From NCBI GenBank assembly GCA_003586115.2, contig QVOM02000073.1:50447712-50511711 (forward strand): a stretch of 64,000 bases of DNA, in the 5' to 3' direction. The notes under the pieces are model-generated. The model had not been told where the DNA came from and made no database searches. It saw only the letters and a list, made by a program, of their open reading frames with translations. Source of the stretch: Salvator merianae. Taxonomy: Eukaryota > Chordata > Lepidosauria > Squamata > Teiidae. Shown piece by piece: positions 1 to 11,027 of this stretch (position 1 is the first letter of the stretch; each line of letters starts with the position of its first letter). The position numbers were made by a program, and so were the translations under genes.

Positions 1-362
1 ATAGCTTTTAGGTGGTGATAAGGGGGAGAGATGCTAAGGGTGGGAAGAAGCTCTATAGTAAGAGAAAAGAAAAAGCAAAGAATTCCTAAGCATATACAGT
101 AAACAAGAAATATATATATACTCTGTTCAAGAAGAGTTAGAGAAATAGAATCAGTTCATAGTCTAGTGCCATGGCAGAAAACAAAAAAGTGATGTGGATA
201 CCAAAAGCCTACCCTCAAAATAGAGTGAATTCTGCACTGGCTCTGCTTAGCATTTTTTCGCTAAGCAAGCCAGACTGAAAATGGTACAAAAATGCCAGGT
301 ACCACATTTTTCAGTTTGTTTGTACCTGTCTAAAGTACCTGTCTGAAGGAAGTCTGGTCAAC

Positions 363-364
<2 letters not shown>

Positions 365-413
<49 letters not shown>
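365..413. repeat. (AT)n microsatellite
   Basis: An uninterrupted alternating AT tract of about 48 bp, self-complementary and so able to extrude as a cruciform. It lies in CXCL14 intron 2. Confidence 0.98.
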
Positions 414-416
<3 letters not shown>

Positions 417-534
417 GAGTTGACATCGATTGGCCCACTGTCTAAAAGGGTGTACAATTCTAAAGAGTAACCAAAAATTGGCAAAAAAAAAAAAGTATAG
501 TTATACTATAACACACTGATAATACTCACTTACT

Positions 535-1205
535 GGGCCTGTTCACACTTGTTACTAGCAAGCATCAAGGATATTTATATTCAAGCGCATTCACACCTTG
601 CAGAGGCCCAAGTAACCGGGAGTGGACTACATCTGCTCCTGATAGTAGATACCTGTGGAGTACTAATTAGTGCTCCACAATCTTACCAGGAGGTTATAGT
701 TACCTCCTGGTAAGGTATGTTTGCACCTACCTGTTGGTGAAGCATCCAGACCAACCCAATCACTCAATCGTGCATGTGCTATTGGACAATTGGGCCCAAT
801 CAGGCCCACGTGATGCCCTACTGGGCTGCACAATGCTGGATTGGGCCGCACAATGCCCAATCCTGGTCATGGCAGTGGCCAGGAAGCATCTGGCTGCTAC
901 CATGGCAACTGGCAGGCCCATGTAGTGTGCAGGCTTGCACAGAACTGATTAGCGTGGCCCAATCCAGCATTGCACAGCCTGATTGAGGCTTGCACGCCTG
1001 CAGCAGCCAGATGCTTGGCAGCAGCCAGATGCTTCCCAGCCACTGCCATGGTGAGGATTAGACATGGGTACTGACATTCACACCATGAATGCCAGTAGAC
1101 AGCTTCTGGCTTTCTGGCCATGAAGTGCAGACAGTGTCAGGGCTGCCTGTTCTATTCCACATTGGATAATTATCCCATTCTAATGTGGAAAGTGTGAAAA
1201 GGCCC
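535..1205 (-). mobile_element. MITE, family A (GGGCC ends, 3-bp TSD ACT)
   Basis: A 671-bp non-autonomous DNA element. The left end reads GGGCCTGTTCACACTTG and the right end, reverse-complemented, reads GGGCCTTTTCACACTTT. It is flanked by ACT at 532-534 and 1206-1208. Inside are two palindromes shared with other copies: a core around 660-685 (GTGGAGTACTAATTAGTGCT) and a hairpin near 684-716 with 13-bp arms CTTACCAGGAGGT / ACCTCCTGGTAAG. No transposase frame is present. Related copies lie near 22.1, 24.2, 32.0, 37.7, 38.7, 46.9, 62.6 and 63.2 kb. The superfamily is not settled from the sequence. Confidence 0.85.
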
Positions 1206-1218
1206 ACTATTCCCTGTC

Positions 1219-1760
1219 TAGTGGTGCAGTGCTTAAGAGCAGTAAACTAGATTCTAGGCCCCTTTCTGCACTGGGCCCATTAATATATTCTAATCCAAGG
1301 CCCATCCTAGACACCTGTTGCAGATTTGTGTAAGCTCCCCCTTGGATTGCTTAATTTGCATGGGATGAAGCAGTGCACTGGGATATGGTGTCTTTTAAGG
1401 GGTTCACAATGGGACCACAGTCCATATTCTAGACTATGAAAGCATGCACACAGCACACACCCATAGGCAGCAATACTCTGGGAGATCCATTTTAATGGCA
1501 CACCCATTTTGCTATGCACTTCCAGAAATCGGCACAACTCTGAAGCAGTCCCTCACGGAAATAACCAAGACCTTCTAGCTTGCTCTGGCTTGGGCACAGG
1601 TATGACCCTTGGTGATCAGATTTTGCTGTATGGGCTGGAATAACCCACATAGTGCACAAAAGGTCTCTTGGTTTGAATCTCTACTCTCCCATGGAAGTTC
1701 ATTGGGTCTTCTTAGTTATGGATAAAATGGCTTTACTGCTTTATGAGTGTCTTGGGAAAG
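1219..1760 (+). mobile_element. tRNA-derived SINE, interrupted by a MITE
   Basis: The head (1219-1256) contains an RNA polymerase III A-box-like TGGTGCAGTGCT. The body resumes at about 1666 with a B-box-like GGTTTGAATCT at 1670-1680, then text resembling the squamate SINE body (CTACTCTCCCATGGAAG). With the 409-bp insertion at 1257-1665 removed, the A-to-B spacing is about 40 nt, as in a tRNA. The family is recognised from memory of squamate genomes. The 3' limit is approximate. Confidence 0.7.
1257..1665. mobile_element. MITE inserted in the SINE
   Basis: The element begins GGCCCCTTTCTGCACTGGGC and ends with AGTGCACAAAAGGTC, which are imperfect inverted terminal repeats of the GGCCC-TTTCTGCACT type used by several MITEs in this window. 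It separates the A-box and B-box parts of a SINE. No clear target duplication is visible. It has no coding capacity. Confidence 0.7.
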
Positions 1761-3908
1761 GGAAAGGCTAAAGGAGTAAACTCAGAGAGAAAATCTGGAG
1801 TGGAGCCCCCAAGGTGGGTGGATGGACCACAGATCATCGCACCAGCAGCTTCTGCAGCCAGCCCAGAGCCATATTTTGTGTTTACACTCCTTTGAATCAC
1901 ACTGGTGAGGCTAAGAGGGAAACTCTGATGCCTGGGTATCTCAGGCTGTGATCAGACATCACAAAAGAGGGTGTGTCAGCAGCACCTCAGAGAGACAATG
2001 TGTGGCCCTCATGTCCCCAACTTTCTCTAACTTTTCTAGTATAATATGTTCTTGGTGTGTGTGTGTGGGGAGAGGTGTGTGAACAATCCCACCTCAGAGC
2101 CTTCAATAAGATACCTCAGAGATGCTTATCTTTTTGTTATGTCTGATCACAGCCTCAGAGTTCCCATATCTCTATTTCCAGGCTTTTCCCATTGTCTTAC
2201 AAGACAGAAGGATGCCAACAATGATTTCCTACCTTTCCCAGCCTGAAGCGTGACAGAAAAAACAAATGCTTTTCCTGATAGTAAAAGATGGAGTTCCTGG
2301 TGTTAAAATTTCACTTGGAAGCAAGTTTGGTTTCCTTGGAAATGGATGCTATCACACTTGCACAACTGGGAAATCATACCTTGATGGGCCAGATGAAGTA
2401 TGCAGAGACTAGAAAGGACCCAGGGATGCCCTTGGCTGAGAAGTCTTTTATTTGGTTCCAGTGTGCTGATTGTCAGGAAATTCTAATGTCCACCATTTGG
2501 TTGTTAAGGCAGGACCTTACAGCATTGCAACTCAGTTATGAGAATGAAAAATCTGCTCCTTCATGATTTAGGGTGCTAGCAGGGTGTACGGCCACATGGG
2601 CGCACTTGGAGCCAGCTGTCATCCCACTGTAAGAGCTCTCTGGAGGGCTATAAATGGCGAGTGGGAATAGGGGCTCTCATGTTCTTCTGGCATCCGTTTT
2701 TCTGCCGCACTACTGCTGCTTGAGCAGACATTGTTACCAATGGTGGTCTTTTTGAATCCAGGAAATGCCCCACCAAAGTTTCCCAGTCATGATTTCTGCC
2801 CAACTGGAACAAAGGCAGGCAGGCATACAAGCAGGAAGCTGCCATAAACCGTAGTGCTATACTTTACAAAAACTCCTGACAGTGCTCTTGTTAAGAGTGC
2901 TGCAGATTTTGCATAAGGGAGGATCCTAGGGGTGCTTGCTCCTCTTAATAGCAGGAATTACTGAAATTTGACACATCTTCAATGGGGCTATGGTATCTTC
3001 AAACTGGAAATCTTTGTTTTTCCTGTATGTTTTCCAGATTCAGCCGCCTCGACAATTACTTGCAGCAATATAAACTATAATATAGCTCTTGAGCATCTGA
3101 AGAGCAGAATTTATTTCTAAACTATAATAGCAATCTATTACTTCTCTGTCCTTTCCTCCCTGGGACATTTGCAGAGTTTGCCTTTAGTGCTTCACATGGG
3201 CAATTGGTATATGTGTGTTATTATGCACTGCTAGCCCATAAGGGGTGGGGTGGGGGTACATCTATGAGTTTTCACTGACTGAAGTTCAGATTTGTTTCAG
3301 TTACTAAATTAATTTTTGAATCTGTCCAAGCTGTGTCAAAGGAAAATGAAAGGCATAGCCTGCTCATAAACAGTCTCCTAGGATAAAGTAGGCATTCTTT
3401 TGGCAATGCCAAGTAATCCCAAATATGACGTGAACATTTTGTGTTACCTGAAACTATGGAGAGATAATTGTTCAGTTCATTTTAACAGACACCCACTATA
3501 AAGCAGTGTCTACCTTACAAAGAGAGTTTACATCCTGCACACATCATGTAGTTACTTAAATTATGAGGGATCATTCCATCTATATCTCAGAAAACTCCAC
3601 TATATAATGTCTCAGATTGTTCTGATGACATAAACTGTAATTAAACAACAATAAAAGAAATAGCCATGTCAGTGTCAGAATCCTAGAAATCATGGATTCC
3701 ATGTATTAGTTCTAGTTTTGTGGATGGATAAATGGAAGCCTTTATACCAAGTTTCCTCATCCCCTCTGTCAAGTAGATTTTGACCCCCTAAAATCATCTC
3801 CAGAGGATCTAAATACCCTCCTGAACAATTTGGACTGCAGTAGAAGGGGGGATCATATGAAATATGATGAAATTGAAAAATTAAACAAACTGTGAATGTA
3901 CAATTTGC

Positions 3909-4023
3909 CTGCACCCAGATATCACTTATTTATTTGTCTATATTCGGATATTCCGAAATAGCCGTGCTTTATTCCAGAATATCCAAATATAGCGGAATAA
4001 AATATATGATGTCTGGATGTAGC
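3909..4023. mobile_element. Palindromic MITE, hairpin family (copy 1)
   Basis: A foldback repeat of about 115 bp, TGCACCCAGATATCACTT at one end and GATGTCTGGATGTAGCC at the other, with an inner inverted pair around GGATATTCC / GGAATA. Sister copies are at 21212-21348 and 62274-62368. Almost the whole length is stem, so it codes for nothing. Confidence 0.8.
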
Positions 4024-5680
4024 CTTGACAGCAGGTGAGACTGAGAAGGAAAGCTTCAGCCCTTGATAAATATTTCAGAGTTTTCATTGCACATTTTCAC
4101 CTTTGGTATGATCAGAAGATGGGGAATGAAATGTCCGAATGGAATTTTAGTGGGAAAATGCAATAAAAGAACGGAGTTACGATGTCCTTACTAGTCTTCC
4201 ATTTCAAGCTGATGCCACAGAAGTTACATCATTATCTTTCCTTCTTAATCTTAAAAGAATTGTCACAAGTTGGTATAATATGCATAGATTGGCTAGAGAA
4301 AATTTTATCAAACTATTACGAATTTAGATTCAACGGACTATGAAGTGAAATGAGAAAAAGCAAAATATGTTCTTCTTCTGATAGTTTTAGAAAGTTCCTA
4401 CAATATAATGAAGTCTTAACAATGTATTTGGGAAAACCAGGCATTTTAAACAAGGCTACTAGAATTCAGAGATGAACGTGTTCATTGATTTGCTTAAGGC
4501 ATTTATTTAATGCCTTTGTCCCAAAGGGCACATTACAACAAACTTAATTTCTTCACCTCAATTTTTCTCTCACCCAAAACTAGATAGGTTTTTTTATATT
4601 CACAGACCACTGATTAGTTCAGCTACTGTAATGTTTTGGACATAGAAATTAGTGGAACTGCTTTTATTGCAGTAGTTAAGTCCTTGATTTACACTGTGGA
4701 GGCAATGATGAGAAAAAAATCAAGTACTTTATTGTAGAATAGAGATGCTGCTTCTACTAATTTTCCTTCATTACATTCATTAGTTTTACTTCCAAGTTGC
4801 AATCAATCACAAAACAAGTAGTATAAGCCTTTTGATTTCTAGAATCAGGCAATTGTACTCTGTGGAACCAAGCCAAAATCAGAATTGAATCCGACGGAGA
4901 CTTTTCAAATACTTTGCTTTTTGTTCATAAAATGCTTGGATGCAGGTTGTTTCCTGCTGTTTTGGTTCATCCTGAATTTGTATGCGTGCCTTCAGTTGCG
5001 CAGTTATCACCACTTATTTTGCCACTCAGCAATTGGCAAAATGTATAAGTGGGTCATGCACCAAGCCGTTCAGATGCCCCCTCCCCCCATGTTTGATTTA
5101 GTATTTGGAAAAGAAAAAGTGTATTTGAGGTGAAATTGTTCTGGCTGAGAGGAATATTATATGTCAGCAAGACTTGTGCCTAGGCATAGCTAACACAAAT
5201 AAAACACCCAGGGATGAGAAAAACCTAGCATTCTTTCTAAGTAGAAAACAAGTTTGTTGCACTTGTTACGTAACTAGTTCCATAGCCGGCATCCTGTGGA
5301 ATCCAAATTCTTTTATTTCAGAACATTTGCTTAGAACATTTCTAACAAATGACATGGCAGCTTGGCGGGTGAGGGGAGTTTCATACTTTTAATTTGGTAT
5401 GCCTCACAAGGAATCTTTAAGTCAAAATGATCTCATTCCAGAGAATGCAAGTTAAAACAAGTCTCTGGGGAGAGAGGTGTAATATTTATGTTGAGACTAA
5501 GTGCTTTGATTTATTGATACCAGCTATTTTTCTCAAAAAGAAAGAGAGAAAGGAAAGGTGTTCTTCTGTACGATCCATCATTTACGTGGAAATGAATAAT
5601 TAGATTTCTAATGAAAGCCTCCACAAAATAAAACTACTTTAATTCTATTGAAGAAGCTGACATTAAAGTTACTGCCTTAT

Positions 5681-5750
5681 GCATATTTATCTGGGAATAA
5701 AATCCATTGACTCCAATGGAGCTTACTTCTGTGTAGTTATGTATATGAGG
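5681..5750 (+). repeat. Fragment of a high-copy reptile interspersed repeat
   Basis: It carries the signature CCATTGACTCCAATGGAGC followed by TTACTTCTGTGTAG, resembling a repeat frequent in squamate and other reptile genomes. I cannot assign it to a class. A more degraded reverse-oriented piece is near 57485. Confidence 0.5.
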
Positions 5751-6178
5751 ATATTCAGAACTTACTTAGCATTGCAAACTCGTGGTCTCCTTGCTTTTAT
5801 GAAAACATGAATTGATTCAGCATTATCTTTCCATATATACATCCTTATCCATACACACTTAAGAGATGTAGATGAATATGGAAATATATAAATAAATGAA
5901 AAATTGCACTTTATATTTAAGGATATAATTTCTTTAAAAACAAAAGAAGAACCATTTGTAACAATCTCCTTCTTCCATTCTAGCAATCAACAGTTTAAGC
6001 AGATTTATGTTAGCAGAGAGATGTGACATTTTCAGAATAACTATCAGGCATGTTTGGCTGAACATATTAGCACATGGGTAATAGGCATGCTTATTTCTTT
6101 TCCATTTTAAGATTGAGAACTATAACCTGATGGATGCAAACATATTTTTTGATACTGTCCAGACTGTAAAGGACTTAC

Positions 6179-6284
6179 ATGATCATTCTTTCCTTGCAAT
6201 ATGGATACTTTGGCTTCTCTTCAAGTTTTTGTATGTCAGAGAACCTTATTTTAGGGCCTTTTCTTGCACATCTGCATTTTGATC
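6179..6284 (-). CDS. CXCL14: CXCL14 exon 2 (mature chemokine N-terminal half)
   Basis: Exon 2 encodes the start of the mature chemokine CXCL14 (BRAK), a secreted CXC-family protein associated in vertebrates with immune-cell recruitment and epithelial and developmental signalling. Read on the minus strand after a pyrimidine-rich acceptor (TTTTTTTCTTATAG), it encodes ...[16 protein letters not shown]... then [16 protein letters not shown]. This closely matches human SKCKCSRKGPKIRYSD as I remember it. The CXC pair (Cys-Arg-Cys) and third cysteine are present, there is no ELR motif before the CXC, and the fourth cysteine belongs to exon 3. The exon is 106 nt, takes one base from exon 1 (completing Gly) and ends AT|GTAAGT, leaving a split codon. 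No stop or frameshift is seen, so the gene looks intact here. Confidence 0.96.
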
Positions 6285-7269
6285 CTATAAGAAAAAAAAT
6301 ATATTACCCTTTGTGTATGAATAATTGAATATTACCTCCTATAAGTATCTGTAAATGCTCTATAACATATTCATTAGCTATTGAAAGCTATAGATTAGCT
6401 ATAGATTTTAACTTTTCCTCTTTAAACTTCTGTAGCACAAGTTGATCTGCTTCATTTCAGTGCTCTTCCACATTTTTAAAGAACATTATATACACTCACA
6501 CTCCATTTTTCTCCTGAAGATGCAAAACAGTCAGCTAATTTATGTCAGTAAGACACATTAGGTTCGACCTCCAATTACATGTGCATAGGATTTGTAACTG
6601 AATCTGTATAGGAATCTTGCTTACTAAAGCTGCACCTGCTGTAATGAACCTTAATGAAAAAATGCAGAAAAGATCACTGACAATTAAATGTGGCTTTTTT
6701 ACTTTTGTGTCTTCTCCTTTGACAGTGTTTTAAAAGGAGTGATAAAGAACATCTGAACTAGTTTAGCATTTGCCAGCATTCCTCTTTATACCAATTGGCA
6801 AAACAACATTTGAGTGAGCTGTGGAAAATTTTCCCCTAAAACATACTGTGATCAATCCAAAACCATCACTGAAATCATGCAGCAAAGACTATATAGGATG
6901 CTGAATCTGGTTGGAATTGCAGCAGATTTTCAGATTAAATCAATATACATTGAGTATTTTATTCATTCCAGATTAAATGCTTGGGAAATGTTCCCTATCT
7001 CAATCAATTTAATTCAGCAAATAAAATTCTGACTTTTGAGGTACAGGTCGCATCTTTTGCCTTTCCAGTTTTGTGTTACAATATATTTAGTTCAACATTT
7101 GTTTAATTCTTAAAAAGAAAAGAAAAGGGTGTGTGTCAGTTTCTTCCAAGTACAGAAATACATTTCAAAGAACTATTCTGACAAGCATAAAAATGAGAGA
7201 GAAAGAGGCAGAGAGAGGGAAATAAGAGAAGGCAGTCAATGACTAGTTATTGAATAACCTGTAACTTAC
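6285..7269 (-). other. CXCL14: CXCL14 intron 1
   Basis: A 985-bp intron with consensus ends on the minus strand (GTAAGT donor at 7269-7264, AG acceptor at 6286-6285). It holds a purine-rich stretch near 7190-7235 and otherwise nothing I recognise. Confidence 0.93.
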
Positions 7270-7333
7270 CTTCCACACTGGCAAAGCAGATTACAATGAA
7301 CAGTAGAAGGAATACTGCTGGCAAGAGCTTCAT
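7270..7333 (-). CDS. CXCL14: CXCL14 exon 1 (start codon and signal peptide)
   Basis: The first coding exon, 64 nt, encodes MKLLPAVFLLLF followed by IVICFASVE and the first base of a Gly codon: a classic hydrophobic signal peptide of about 22 residues, for export before the SKC mature N-terminus. Chicken CXCL14 as I remember it starts MKLLTAALLLLV, and the exon break falls at the same Gly. The start is supported because the upstream in-frame sequence reaches a TAG stop seven codons earlier with no intervening ATG. The exon ends GAAG|GTAAGT, a strong donor. Chemokines such as IL-8 carry signal peptides too, but the exon 2 sequence fixes the identity. Confidence 0.95.
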
Positions 7334-7553
7334 AATAACCTCAAAGAACCTCTAGAAATGTTCACTTAGCTCTCACTTGGATAACCTGCCTTTGCCTTTT
7401 CGCCTCTTTTCTTTGATCAGATGCAGTGGTCAGGCTGGACGTTGGTGTGACAGGTATGCCTTTTCACATGAGTGCCTATGATGTGCTCTCTGGGAGGCAG
7501 CTGCTATTGCCGAGGCTATGGCAGTCCCGTCCGATTCAGCTGTTCTCTGTCGG
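7334..7553 (-). other. CXCL14: Probable CXCL14 5' untranslated region
   Basis: This is DNA between the start codon and the inferred transcription start. About 7500-7570 is locally GC- and CpG-richer (five CpG within 7501-7560) than the surrounding AT-rich DNA. The transcription start is inferred only from the TATA-like box about 30 bp further up. Confidence 0.55.
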
Positions 7554-7640
7554 TGCACCGCTGCTGCTTTCCTGCTCTTTTTAAAACAGCTCCTGCTGCC
7601 CTTTCCTCAGACTCATTAATATGCAGAGAGACACAATTAC
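7554..7640 (-). promoter_or_regulatory. CXCL14: Probable CXCL14 core promoter
   Basis: On the minus strand a TATA-like TTTTAAAAAGAG lies at 7588-7577, with TGCATATTAATGAG just upstream (about 7624-7611). A TATA box here predicts a start near 7550, giving a 5'UTR of about 220 nt, plausible for this gene. The box is a variant (TTTAAAA rather than TATAAA). Confidence 0.55.
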
Positions 7641-7926
7641 TTTCAGCAATTTCGCAATTCTCCCCCCCCAACAAAAAAAAAAGGAAAGAAAAGAAAAGGG
7701 GAGGGACTTCAAGGGAGTTAAATAATTGATTCTGCTGAGCAGCAGACTATTTTAGAGGATAACACATATGCTGTAGAGAAAAAGAAGATGAGGAAGAATG
7801 CTAGGTGTTTGGGGAAGAATGTTTCCCCCAGTACCAAATAATAGGATTTGGATCCTTGCACTGGCAAGGCTATGCTTTCTGCGATTGGAGTGAGCATAGG
7901 TGGGTACAGGCATCCCCCCAAAATGG

Positions 7927-7958
7927 TATTTATTTATTTATTTATTTATTTATTTATT
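7927..7958. repeat. (TTTA)n microsatellite
   Basis: About eight uninterrupted TTTA units. Confidence 0.97.
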
Positions 7959-8364
7959 GAAGTACCCAACTTGTGCAATCTATGACAGATTCCAAATAGG
8001 GTCACTGGATTGTCTCAACTATGTTGTGATGATGTAATAAGTCTCACAGTAAGAGAGCTGAGTGGCAAAGTTTTGTCTTGTGGGGCAGCAAATCCCAACA
8101 CTCCAAAGAACTGCAGAGGACCTGATTCCTACACAGTTTCCAGCGTATAAAGGCTTTCTGCTAATATTCTTGGCCCTTTGAATGCTATGGAAGATTTCTC
8201 ACATGCCAGCGATACACTTTAATTGCAACGTCTAGAGATTTTAGTCCATTGTGATCTTATTGAAAAGTTAGGAAAATAAAAGACGCTTATGGAAACCTTG
8301 GAAGAAACCCTATGTTGCTGCCCTACTCAAGAAAGTCTCTTGAGCTATAGGAGGCATCTGTTGA

Positions 8365-8365
<1 letters not shown>

Positions 8366-8400
<35 letters not shown>
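8366..8400. repeat. (AAAT)n microsatellite
   Basis: About nine AAAT units. It may be the tail of a lost retroelement, but no body is recognisable. Confidence 0.97.
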
Positions 8401-8401
<1 letters not shown>

Positions 8402-10111
8402 CCTACAGCCCTATATAGTATTCTACATTGTTCTTGAACTTCTGGGATGGATTTAGAATGTGCAGCAAGAAAGGGAGATTAAGGAAGGGAAAAAGTCTCC
8501 CTTTCTCTTTGATAGGCAATCTCTTCTACTGACTCAGGAGCCCTTCTGGGAGTGCAACTGGAATTAACTAGGTTCTGTCCATACACATTCTTCTTCTAAT
8601 TTTCCATAGTAAGCAGTTCTCTGTATTGATCTTTTTATCCTCTCAGGAGTGTGGTTCTAGGTCTTGGTATGTGTCTTTCCAGTTATATATTTTGGGGAAA
8701 GTATCTGAATCCATCCATCTAATTTCTTATCAGTTTCTGCTGGTTGGGTGATAGATAATCTCCAGATATCTAAGGAATGGCAAGAGCCATAGGCCTGTGC
8801 CAGAACATCTGTTTTTCATCTTAAAGCTTTCAGGCTTTAGGTCCAGGTGATTCTGGTGAAGGCCACAACTTGAAGTACTCAGCTGGGTAACAATTTGGGC
8901 AGTGTGTGAAATGAATACCCTGGTACCTTTGTTTTCACAGATAAATCACTGCACCCACTCAGGAGTAAATGTAGTTTGAATGAAAGAGGCTAAGATACGT
9001 TTTGGTGAGAGAGTAACTCAAATAAATAATGTCGACATTGTTGGTGGGAAGGAAAAAAAACTTTTTAATGTCTTCTAATGAATGTCCTTTTTTTTGGTCT
9101 GTCTTGTAAAGTGACCTTTGCACACAGCCACACACAAAGGACTGTACATATATCTTCTGCTTCAAAGGACTTCACTCATGCAGAATACACACCCGAGGTC
9201 ATTTTGTGTCTACTAATTGCTCAGTTTCCACACTTTAAGGACATCGTCAGATGGGCCCATATTGGTCATTCTCTGTAGATAAGAAATTACTTGCTTTTAC
9301 TTATTGGATTTCATTTTATTGGTAAGGGGGCTTCACCATTGGAAGTATACATTGGTAGTTTGATGACGCTGGTGCCACATGGACAGCGCTGAAAAGTACG
9401 GGCTGACTTTTCCATGGGAATGTGCGGTGATGCAGAGAACCCATGAGCGGTGTGCCAAAAAATTACACACGGAACCAGCCCAGAACTTGCGTTTGAATAT
9501 GCATGACTTTAAAAAGTGGTAAAAGGGTGGATTTTCCTACTCAGATGATGCGTGTGGATGAAGTGGTGATCGTGAACTCTGTTTATGAGCATAATAGCAA
9601 CGTCTAAGAGAAGGAGGGGGTGATGGGGGTTATTTAGCACTGGTTCACTTATAATCACCCAGTAGAATCAAAACCTGCAGCTGTAAATGATACACTCAAA
9701 TGGAAGCCTTGCTTGCTCTGTGTTTGCATCTGGTATTGTTTCCAGTGTCTGGATGTTGGCAGTTTAAGGAGCACATGCATACCACATGAACACAAAAGAA
9801 AAATGCTGAACAATGTATCCATTTCCACAAAGCGCACACACATATCCCATATGTTATACCGTTCCTGAGAGACGTGCTGCTGACATGCTTGGAACATCCT
9901 GAATATCCTTGAGGCGATACTAATGAAAACCTGGGTGTTTGTTTCCTTCCAAAGACGTGCTTCTCGTGAAGGGTTTTGAGCATGTGCGTGTGTGAAGAAA
10001 ACAAGTATTCACAAGTTGCAGATTATGGCAGTTAATGTGCAAAATGAAAAACATCCAAAGGGATGGTGTGTCAGAGCTCACCTGCTTTTATTATGTCTTT
10101 TTATTATCATT

Positions 10112-10133
10112 AAAAAAAAAAAAAAAAAAAAAA
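10112..10133. repeat. Poly(A) tract
   Basis: A run of 22 A following TTATTATCATT. No processed-pseudogene or SINE body is recognisable to its left. Confidence 0.95.
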
Positions 10134-10605
10134 GCCCACGCCAAAAGAAGGAGATGAAACTGTTAAGTGTTCCAAGGGAATAGGGCTGGATATAAACATC
10201 AAAGGACATTATAACATTATTTTTTTAAAAAACAACATTTGAACTACGATAAACATTTGGAATGTCAGATGATGGCAGATTTATATTCCTATATGATTTT
10301 CCTATTCTTAATTTTGATTTTAAAGAAAGAAGTTGTATTATAGGTAATGGCAGCACCTGACATAAACTGCAGATCATATGCATTCTTTTTTCTGAATTTA
10401 TTCAGTCTATTTCAAACTTATTAGTTCACACTGAATATAGTAGAATCTGGCATAATGTGAGAGTTAGGTTCCTGGAAAACTGTGCATTATACAAAAAGCA
10501 ACTATACAATCTGTCCCAAGTAATTGAAATCTGGAGGCCAGGAGAACCTCCTGGAGGCCAACTGGCATGGGGAGGGGTACTGGCACAGATTTGGTGTTTT
10601 GAGGG

Positions 10606-11027
10606 GTAGAGAGGTGGAGGAAGACAGTTATCAAAAGGAACAGCTTCTCCAGGAGGGACCTCATTTTCAGGCAAGAGTGGGGAGCAAGCCACGGAAGCCA
10701 GAAGAGAAGGCAATTGGCCATGTTGAAATGGCAGAAGCACAGAGAATGCTTCCCAGAAAGTCTCTTTCATGTTCTCTGTACCTGGGCTGGAGACAAAGGA
10801 GGAGACTCGCAGCAGAAAATGGAAGAGGCCGTGGTTGCAGTGCTGGAATAGGCAGAGAGGCTTTCAGGCAAGTGTTCACTATAGCTTTGCCTGTTCTTAC
10901 ACTGCAAATTGGTGCTGCCTTTTCCGGCTTCTGCTGACTGCTCCGCATGCTTGCCTGAGGATGAGATCCCTCCCAGGGCAGCTGTCCCTTTCAGCAACAA
11001 TCCTCCTTCACCCTGAATTATTCTCGA
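10606..11027. repeat. Long imperfect inverted repeat (two facing arms)
   Basis: The left arm, about 10606-10700 (key blocks AACAGCTTCTCCAGGAGGGA, CTCATTTTCAGGCAAG, GGGGAGCA), matches the reverse complement of about 10935-11027 (GGGACAGCTGCCCTGGGAGG, CTCATCCTCAGGCAAG, GCGGAGCA). The arms flank a spacer of about 235 bp that includes chance open frames. It could be a foldback transposon or two oppositely oriented copies of one repeat. Confidence 0.75.

Larger units (their letters stand above)
1..6178 (-). other. CXCL14: CXCL14 intron 2, truncated by the window edge
   Basis: This intron runs from the GTAAGT donor below exon 2 to the left edge of the window. I looked for exon 3 in the minus-strand frames by its expected core (His-Cys-Leu-His-Pro-Lys and Lys-Trp-Tyr) and found no credible match, so exons 3 and 4 are inferred to lie outside. 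The intron carries an (AT)n run, a MITE, a SINE split by a second MITE, a small palindromic MITE and a high-copy repeat fragment. The rest (about 1770-3900, 4030-5680 and 5750-6178) is AT-rich DNA in which I recognise nothing. Confidence 0.75.
7641..10605. other. Upstream intergenic DNA, no gene recognised
   Basis: This is the proximal upstream region of CXCL14. It holds two TTTA/AAAT microsatellites and a poly(A) run (listed separately) and no recognisable MITE, LINE or exon. It is a reasonable place for proximal regulatory elements, though the sequence alone shows none. Confidence 0.6.

Noticed and set aside
1090..1145. A minus-strand stretch encoding His-Cys-Leu-His, resembling the CXCL14 exon 3 core
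   Set aside because: It lies inside the family A MITE, is preceded by an in-frame stop, is followed by Phe rather than Pro-Lys and has no splice acceptor. Coincidence.
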